Shown: in pieces, positions 58,907 through 64,000 of the stretch
Position numbering within the stretch: the stretch's first letter is position 1
How the letters are laid out: each line of letters opens with the position of its first letter
From: Vibrio ouci
Lineage (GTDB): Bacteria > Pseudomonadota > Gammaproteobacteria > Enterobacterales > Vibrionaceae
Reading direction: 5' to 3'
DNA length: 64,000 bases
Assembly: GCF_004551525.1 (NCBI RefSeq)
Contig: NZ_SATR01000023.1
Span: 1 to 64,000, forward strand
Translations under genes and position numbers: made by a program
The notes under the pieces: model-generated
Database searches by the model: none
The model's input: the letters and a program-made list of their open reading frames with translations, nothing else
Told to the model about the DNA's origin: nothing

Positions 58907-59416
58907 ATGGGTCTGTTTGACAAACTTAAGAAGCTAGTATCTGACGACAGCGCTGACGCTGGTGCAATCGAAATCATCGCACCTCTTTCTGGTGAAATCG
59001 TAAACATCGAAGATGTGCCAGATGTTGTTTTTGCTGAGAAAATCGTTGGTGACGGTATCGCGATCAAGCCTGCTGGCAACAAAATGGTAGCTCCTGTAAA
59101 CGGTACTATCGGTAAGATCTTCGAAACTAACCACGCGTTCTCTATCGAATCTGACGACGGCGTTGAGCTATTCGTTCACTTCGGTATCGATACTGTTGAA
59201 CTAAAAGGCGAAGGCTTCAAGCGCATCGCTGAAGAAGGTCAATCAGTTAAAGCTGGTGACACTATCATCGAATTCGATCTAGCTCTTCTAGAAGAGAAAG
59301 CTAAGTCAACTCTTACTCCTGTAGTTATCTCAAACATGGACGAAATCAAAGAGCTGAACAAGCTTGCTGGTTCTGTAACTGTTGGTGAAACTCCAGTACT
59401 ACGTGTAACTAAGTAA
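58907..59416 (+). CDS. crr: PTS glucose-specific enzyme IIA (EIIA-Glc)
   Basis: 169 residues. The active-site histidines lie in [20 protein letters not shown], in the positions of E. coli H75 and H90. Besides glucose uptake, EIIA-Glc controls adenylate cyclase and inducer exclusion. It is the third gene of the pts operon, 105 bases after ptsI, followed by a strong terminator. Confidence 0.97.
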   Translation: MGLFDKLKKLVSDDSADAGAIEIIAPLSGEIVNIEDVPDVVFAEKIVGDGIAIKPAGNKMVAPVNGTIGKIFETNHAFSIESDDGVELFVHFGIDTVELKGEGFKRIAEEGQSVKAGDTIIEFDLALLEEKAKSTLTPVVISNMDEIKELNKLAGSVTVGETPVLRVTK

Positions 59417-59435
59417 TCTTACTTAGCGAAACATT

Positions 59436-59465
59436 AAAAACGCAGCCGATTGGCTGCGTTTTTTT
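59436..59465. terminator. Bidirectional terminator (59.4 kb)
   Basis: Stem AACGCAGCC/GGCTGCGTT with a GATT loop and flanking A- and T-runs. It ends both crr and the convergent ubiF. Confidence 0.9.
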
Positions 59466-59487
59466 ATACCTCAGTATTTTATTCTGG

Positions 59488-60666
59488 CTATTTCAGCCCC
59501 AATGCGTACTTCAATACTTGGGCTTTCAAAGGCCCTGTATTTTCAGCCATTTTAAGAGCAGCATTACGCACTAGCTTCAGCGGCGCAATATCATTGCTAA
59601 ACCCTTTGTAGAAAAAGTCCATTCCTGACTGCATCAGCAAGTTATCTGGGCGGCGCTTCCTTTCATATTGCGCTAAAACACTTTGTGATAACGCGTCTTT
59701 GCCTTCTGTCACTTCAAGTAGCACTTCAACATCTTTAAAGCCAAGGTTCACACCCTGCCCTGCCAGTGGATTAATCGTATGAGCAGAATCACCGACAAGC
59801 ACACACTGGTTGGCGGAATAAGATTGCGCATGACGACGCGTCAATGGGAACGAACCAGCTTGAAGCACTTTGATATCACCAAGCTCTTGCGGAAAGTGAA
59901 CCAATACTTCTTCGCGCAATTGAACTGACGACATCGCTGATAACCGCCTAATACGACTTGGAGAGTCATACCAAACCAACGAGCCTTGAGTACTCTCCTT
60001 TCCATCAATGTGAAGAGATGCAAGAGGAAGAAACGATCTTGGACCAGACGGCGTAAACTGTTGCCAAGTAATATCTTGCTGAGGAAGCTGGGTTTCAACA
60101 TTGATCAACATGCAGTGCTGACGATAATCCCAAGCGGTAATACCGATACCAGCCAACTGGCGAACTTTTGAGTTAGCGCCATCAGCGCCGACAATTAACT
60201 CCGCAAAGATAGATTGACCAGATGACAGCTTAACCTGATTCGTTTCGCCAAAGATAATATCATCAAGTGTGTCAGGACAATAAAGTGTTACGTTATCGAG
60301 CGATTCTAACTGCTGCCATAAACCAAGTTGAATCAACCGATTTTCAACAATGTAGCCCAGTTGCTCCATACCCAGAGATTCAGCATGGAAGCGAGTTCGA
60401 CACTCAGGATGCTCCCACGTTTCTAAACGTCGGTAAGGGCAAACACGCATAGATTGGATTGCATTCCATGCACCTAACTCTGTCAAAATAGAAACTGAAT
60501 GCTCAGAAATGGCAGAAACACGAATATCTAATGGTTGCTCTGGGCTAAACGGCTTGAGTTTGGCTCCTTCAACGACCGCTACCTTGCGGCCTTGCTTGGC
60601 AAAACCAATCGCGGTTGCGGCCCCAACCATGCCTCCGCCAATCACTGCAACGTCAAAATCGCTCAT
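59488..60666 (-). CDS. ubiF: 3-demethoxyubiquinol 3-hydroxylase UbiF
   Basis: 392 residues from ATG 60666; 46 upstream codons are read-through. It is an FAD monooxygenase: the dinucleotide fold is at the N-terminus (FDVAVIGGGMVGAATAIGFA), the middle motif is GADGANSKVRQLAGI, and the second FAD motif is GDSAHTINPLAGQGVNLGFK. It acts in aerobic ubiquinone synthesis. Homologues UbiH/UbiI/VisC are close, and the choice of UbiF rests on length, sequence feel and neighbourhood (next to miaB, as in E. coli). Confidence 0.9.
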   Translation of the reverse strand: MSDFDVAVIGGGMVGAATAIGFAKQGRKVAVVEGAKLKPFSPEQPLDIRVSAISEHSVSILTELGAWNAIQSMRVCPYRRLETWEHPECRTRFHAESLGMEQLGYIVENRLIQLGLWQQLESLDNVTLYCPDTLDDIIFGETNQVKLSSGQSIFAELIVGADGANSKVRQLAGIGITAWDYRQHCMLINVETQLPQQDITWQQFTPSGPRSFLPLASLHIDGKESTQGSLVWYDSPSRIRRLSAMSSVQLREEVLVHFPQELGDIKVLQAGSFPLTRRHAQSYSANQCVLVGDSAHTINPLAGQGVNLGFKDVEVLLEVTEGKDALSQSVLAQYERKRRPDNLLMQSGMDFFYKGFSNDIAPLKLVRNAALKMAENTGPLKAQVLKYALGLK

Positions 60667-60953
60667 AATTTGTACTTCATCATATTGATTATTTGGCTGT
60701 TTTTTATTGTACGTTTTCATTACCAAAATGTAACCAAAAACCTCAATTGCTATACGGGCAAATCCCTTGTTTGATAACGCTTTGAATTGATTTATCCGCA
60801 ACACTAGTCAGTTGGTTTTTAAAGCAGTACAATACGCCGCTCTCTGCACTGTGAGCAGAAAATTCGGTCATCAAACATTACATTTTATAGATGGCCTTAA
60901 GTAACACTGGGCGATTTGCTCCCTTAATTTAAACTAACGATCGAGCGAACAAA

Positions 60954-62378
60954 ATGAGTAAGAAACTGCTAATTAAAACCTGGGGCTGCCAGATGAACGA
61001 ATACGATTCATCAAAAATGGCGGATCTACTGAACGCGGCTAACGGCTATGAGCTGACGGAAGAACCAGAAGAGGCAGACGTACTACTTCTTAATACCTGT
61101 TCAATTCGCGAAAAAGCGCAAGAGAAAGTGTTCCACCAGCTTGGTCGTTGGAAAACGCTAAAAGATAAGAAAGAAGGCGTTGTTATCGGTGTTGGCGGCT
61201 GTGTTGCTACACAAGAAGGTGACCACATCCGTGAACGTGCACCTTTTGTAGACGTAATCTTCGGCCCACAAACACTGCACCGCCTTCCTGAGATGATCAA
61301 ACAATCTCAATCGAATGAAGCGCCAGTAATGGACATCTCTTTCCCTGAGATTGAAAAGTTTGACCGTCTACCAGAGCCTCGCGCTGAAGGTGCAACAGCA
61401 TTCGTTTCTATCATGGAAGGCTGTTCTAAGTACTGTACTTACTGTGTTGTACCTTACACTCGTGGTGAAGAAGTAAGCCGTCCAATGGATGACGTACTAT
61501 TCGAAATCGCACAGCTCGCTGATCAAGGTGTACGCGAAGTCAACCTACTAGGTCAAAACGTAAACGCATACCGTGGTCCAACACACGAAGGTGATATCTG
61601 CTCATTCGCTGAACTGCTTCGTCTTGTTGCTTCTATCGATGGCATCGACCGTATTCGCTTTACAACCAGCCACCCACTAGAGTTCACTGACGACATCATC
61701 GCAGTTTATGAAGATACGCCTGAGCTTGTAAGCTTCCTGCACCTACCAGTACAAAGTGGTAGTGACCGCATTCTTACTATGATGAAGCGTCCTCACACAG
61801 CGATTGAATACAAGTCAATCATTCGTAAGCTACGTAAAGCGCGCCCTGACATTCAAATCAGTTCTGACTTCATTGTTGGCTTCCCTGGTGAAACAGCGAA
61901 AGATCACCAAGACACAATGAAGCTAATCAAAGACGTTGATTTCGATATGAGCTTCAGCTTTATCTTCTCTCCACGTCCAGGTACGCCAGCAGCAGACTAC
62001 CCATGTGACGTGCCAGAGCAAGAGAAAAAAGAGCGTCTATACGAACTGCAACAAACGGTTAATGCACAAGCAATGCGCTACTCACGCCTTATGCTTGATA
62101 CAGAGCAGCGCGTTCTTGTTGAAGGCCCGTCGAAGAAGAACCTTATGGAGCTTCGCGCACGTACTGAAAACAACCGTGTAGTGAACTTTGAAGGCAGTGC
62201 AGACCTAATCGGTCAGTTTGTTGATGTGAAGATCACTGACGTATTTGCTAACTCTTTACGTGGTGACCTGGTTCGCACTGAAAAAGACATGGACCTTCGC
62301 ACAGTCATCTCTCCTACTCAGATGATGGCAAAAACAAAGCGCGAAGATGAGCTAGGTGTAGCAACCTTTACGCCTTAA
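60954..62378 (+). CDS. miaB: tRNA-2-methylthio-N6-adenosine synthase MiaB
   Basis: 474 residues. The N-terminal MTTase domain has three cysteines ([35 protein letters not shown]). The radical-SAM triad is [19 protein letters not shown]-terminal TRAM domain begins near residue 380 ([20 protein letters not shown]). It thiomethylates A37 of tRNAs reading UNN codons. It is divergent from ubiF. Confidence 0.97.
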   Translation: MSKKLLIKTWGCQMNEYDSSKMADLLNAANGYELTEEPEEADVLLLNTCSIREKAQEKVFHQLGRWKTLKDKKEGVVIGVGGCVATQEGDHIRERAPFVDVIFGPQTLHRLPEMIKQSQSNEAPVMDISFPEIEKFDRLPEPRAEGATAFVSIMEGCSKYCTYCVVPYTRGEEVSRPMDDVLFEIAQLADQGVREVNLLGQNVNAYRGPTHEGDICSFAELLRLVASIDGIDRIRFTTSHPLEFTDDIIAVYEDTPELVSFLHLPVQSGSDRILTMMKRPHTAIEYKSIIRKLRKARPDIQISSDFIVGFPGETAKDHQDTMKLIKDVDFDMSFSFIFSPRPGTPAADYPCDVPEQEKKERLYELQQTVNAQAMRYSRLMLDTEQRVLVEGPSKKNLMELRARTENNRVVNFEGSADLIGQFVDVKITDVFANSLRGDLVRTEKDMDLRTVISPTQMMAKTKREDELGVATFTP

Positions 62379-62434
62379 GCTTGAAAATCGCTGTATAAGT
62401 TACCATCTTAGAAATAGGTAACGATCGCCATTAG

Positions 62435-62460
62435 AAGCCCGGTCTAAATCGGGCTTTTTT
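62435..62460 (+). terminator. Terminator of miaB
   Basis: Stem AAGCCCG/CGGGCTT with an 8-base loop and TTTT. ybeZ starts 27 bases later, so some read-through or a promoter inside this interval is required. Confidence 0.85.
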
Positions 62461-62486
62461 AGAGTGGCACACTTTGAGAGGCAACT

Positions 62487-63599
62487 TTGAGCAATAAAAT
62501 TGTAACTCTAGAAATCAATCTAGAACCTTCTGACAATCGCCGTCTAGCTAGCCTTTGCGGTCCTTTCGACGATAATATCAAGCACTTAGAACGTCGCTTA
62601 GGCGTTGAAATCAGCTACCGTGGTAACTTCTTTACCATCGTAGGCAAGCCACATACCAGTGCTGCAGCGCTTGAAATCATTAAAACACTTTACGTCAATA
62701 CGGCACCTGTTCGCGGCAATATTCCTGATGTTGAACCAGACGAAATCCATCTTGCGATTAAAGAAACAGGTGTCCTAGAACAAGATCTAGAAGCGAGCTT
62801 CGAGCACGGCAAAGAAGTGTTCATCAAGACCAAAAAAGGCGTCATCAAACCGCGTACGCCAAACCAAGGTCAATACTTGATGAACATGGTTACCCATGAC
62901 ATCTCTTTCGGTATTGGTCCGGCAGGTACAGGTAAAACGTACCTAGCAGTTGCCGCTGCAGTCGACGCACTAGAGCGCCAAGAAATTCGTCGCATTTTGC
63001 TTACTCGCCCAGCAGTCGAAGCAGGTGAAAAGCTCGGCTTCCTACCAGGTGACTTAAGCCAAAAAGTCGACCCATACCTTCGTCCACTATACGATGCCCT
63101 TTTTGAAATGTTAGGCTTTGAAAAGGTAGAGAAACTGATTGAGCGTAACGTTATTGAGGTTGCACCGCTGGCTTATATGCGTGGTCGTACACTAAACGAC
63201 GCATTCATCATCTTAGATGAAAGCCAAAACACCACCGTAGAACAAATGAAGATGTTCTTAACGCGTATCGGCTTCAACTCTCGCGCGGTGATTACTGGTG
63301 ATATCACTCAGATTGACTTACCGCGCGGGGCGAAATCAGGCCTGCGTCATGCGATCGAAGTGTTAAGTGATGTCGATGATATCAGCTTCAACTTCTTCTT
63401 AGCTGATGATGTTGTTCGCCACCCTGTGGTAGCGCGCATCGTTAACGCTTATGAGAAGTGGGAAGCGAAAGATCAGAAAGAGCGTAAAGAACGTGACCGC
63501 ATCCGCCGTGAAGAACGTGAGGCTCAGCAGGCAGCTAACCAAGCGCTAGTTGACGCCGCGGCAACGGTAAGCAATACGACGGCAAAAGAGAGTAACTAA
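62487..63599 (+). CDS. ybeZ: PhoH-like ATPase YbeZ
   Basis: 370 residues. The Walker A motif is [20 protein letters not shown], near residue 147; Walker B is [20 protein letters not shown], and [13 protein letters not shown] follows. The C-terminus is a charged coiled coil ([20 protein letters not shown]). It acts with YbeY in rRNA maturation and RNA quality control. The start is an unusual TTG at 62487 with AGAGG upstream. ybeY follows after 2 bases. Confidence 0.93.
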   Translation: MSNKIVTLEINLEPSDNRRLASLCGPFDDNIKHLERRLGVEISYRGNFFTIVGKPHTSAAALEIIKTLYVNTAPVRGNIPDVEPDEIHLAIKETGVLEQDLEASFEHGKEVFIKTKKGVIKPRTPNQGQYLMNMVTHDISFGIGPAGTGKTYLAVAAAVDALERQEIRRILLTRPAVEAGEKLGFLPGDLSQKVDPYLRPLYDALFEMLGFEKVEKLIERNVIEVAPLAYMRGRTLNDAFIILDESQNTTVEQMKMFLTRIGFNSRAVITGDITQIDLPRGAKSGLRHAIEVLSDVDDISFNFFLADDVVRHPVVARIVNAYEKWEAKDQKERKERDRIRREEREAQQAANQALVDAAATVSNTTAKESN

Positions 63600-63601
63600 G
63601 C

Positions 63602-64000
63602 ATGAGTATTGAACTGGATCTGCAATTAGCTGTCGAAGATGAAAACGGCTTACCGACTTTTGACGATATTCATCTCTGGTTAAGCTCTGCTGTGACAAGC
63701 TTTCAACCACAGGCCGAAGTAACGGTTCGTTTAGTGGATGAAGAAGAAAGCCACCAGCTTAATCATGACTACCGTGGCAAAGACAAGCCAACCAATGTGC
63801 TTTCTTTTCCGTTTGAAGCGCCTCCGGGCATTGAGATGGATTTATTGGGTGATTTAATCATCTGCCGCCAAGTTGTTGAACGTGAGGCCATCGAGCAAAA
63901 TAAACCGCTAATGGCGCACTGGGCGCATATGGTTGTACATGGTAGCTTGCATCTGCTAGGTTATGATCATATCGAGGATGACGAAGCTGAAGAGATGGAG
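63602..64000 (+). CDS. ybeY: Endoribonuclease YbeY, 5' part (cut by window edge)
   Basis: 133 codons are visible without a stop; the gene continues past the right edge. Family blocks are [20 protein letters not shown] and [15 protein letters not shown]. The zinc-binding motif is [20 protein letters not shown], which has the HGxLHLxGYDH pattern. YbeY matures 16S rRNA and acts in ribosome quality control. It is coupled to ybeZ, as in most gamma-proteobacteria. Confidence 0.95.
   Translation, partial: MSIELDLQLAVEDENGLPTFDDIHLWLSSAVTSFQPQAEVTVRLVDEEESHQLNHDYRGKDKPTNVLSFPFEAPPGIEMDLLGDLIICRQVVEREAIEQNKPLMAHWAHMVVHGSLHLLGYDHIEDDEAEEME

Overview
The window is a stretch of a Vibrio chromosome, almost certainly the larger one. 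The evidence is the polar-flagellum cluster with FlgO, FlgP and FlgT, toxRS divergent from htpG, several OmpA-like and trimeric-porin genes, and a gene order that matches what I recall of V. cholerae and V. parahaemolyticus. The species cannot be named from the sequence. No phage, transposase, integron or CRISPR array was seen. Most of it is core genome with a few unexplained small genes and structured intergenic regions.

Region 1 (1-360): the end of a tRNA gene group, with a partial tRNA-Leu, tRNA-Gln(UUG) and tRNA-Leu(UAG).

Region 2 (0.5-21 kb): the polar-flagellum locus. On the minus strand lie two flagellins, flgKL, flgFGHIJ, flgBCDE and cheVR. On the plus strand lie flgA and flgMN. flgOP (minus) and flgT (plus) are divergent. 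Sigma-54 (-24/-12) promoters can be read in front of the flgL-proximal flagellin, flgK, flgF, flgB, flgO and flgT. Sigma-28 promoters with an exact 11-base spacer precede the second flagellin and flgM. This reproduces the flagellar hierarchy: hook and basal body plus the core flagellin under sigma-54, and the alternative flagellin plus anti-sigma factor under sigma-28.

Region 3 (21-33.4 kb): an unknown two-repeat protein, three tandem OmpA-like genes, gltX, a DUF2057 gene with a porin, a CueR-type promoter driving copA and a DUF411 gene, and a KdgM-like channel.

Region 4 (33.8-45.5 kb): hemH, adk, htpG (sigma-32 promoter), toxRS, a TSUP permease, a SelW-like protein, yfcE, and a compact operon of two DUF1538 membrane proteins, a PII-like protein and a CBS-pair protein. 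The last is the best candidate for an uncharacterised system here. yfcH-like and SDR genes follow.

Region 5 (45.5-64 kb): a possible 21-residue membrane peptide, cnoX, qmcA with an NfeD-like partner, a 56-residue exported peptide, a second DUF2057/porin module, ligA, zipA, cysZ, cysK, ptsHI-crr, ubiF, miaB, ybeZ and the start of ybeY (cut by the right edge).

Recurring themes are envelope proteins (six beta-barrel genes) and paralogous modules. The most informative non-coding features are the structured 3' region of the core flagellin, the face-to-face flgO/flgT promoters, a 108-bp MITE-like palindrome, and a motif placed about 350 bp upstream of both trimeric-porin genes.
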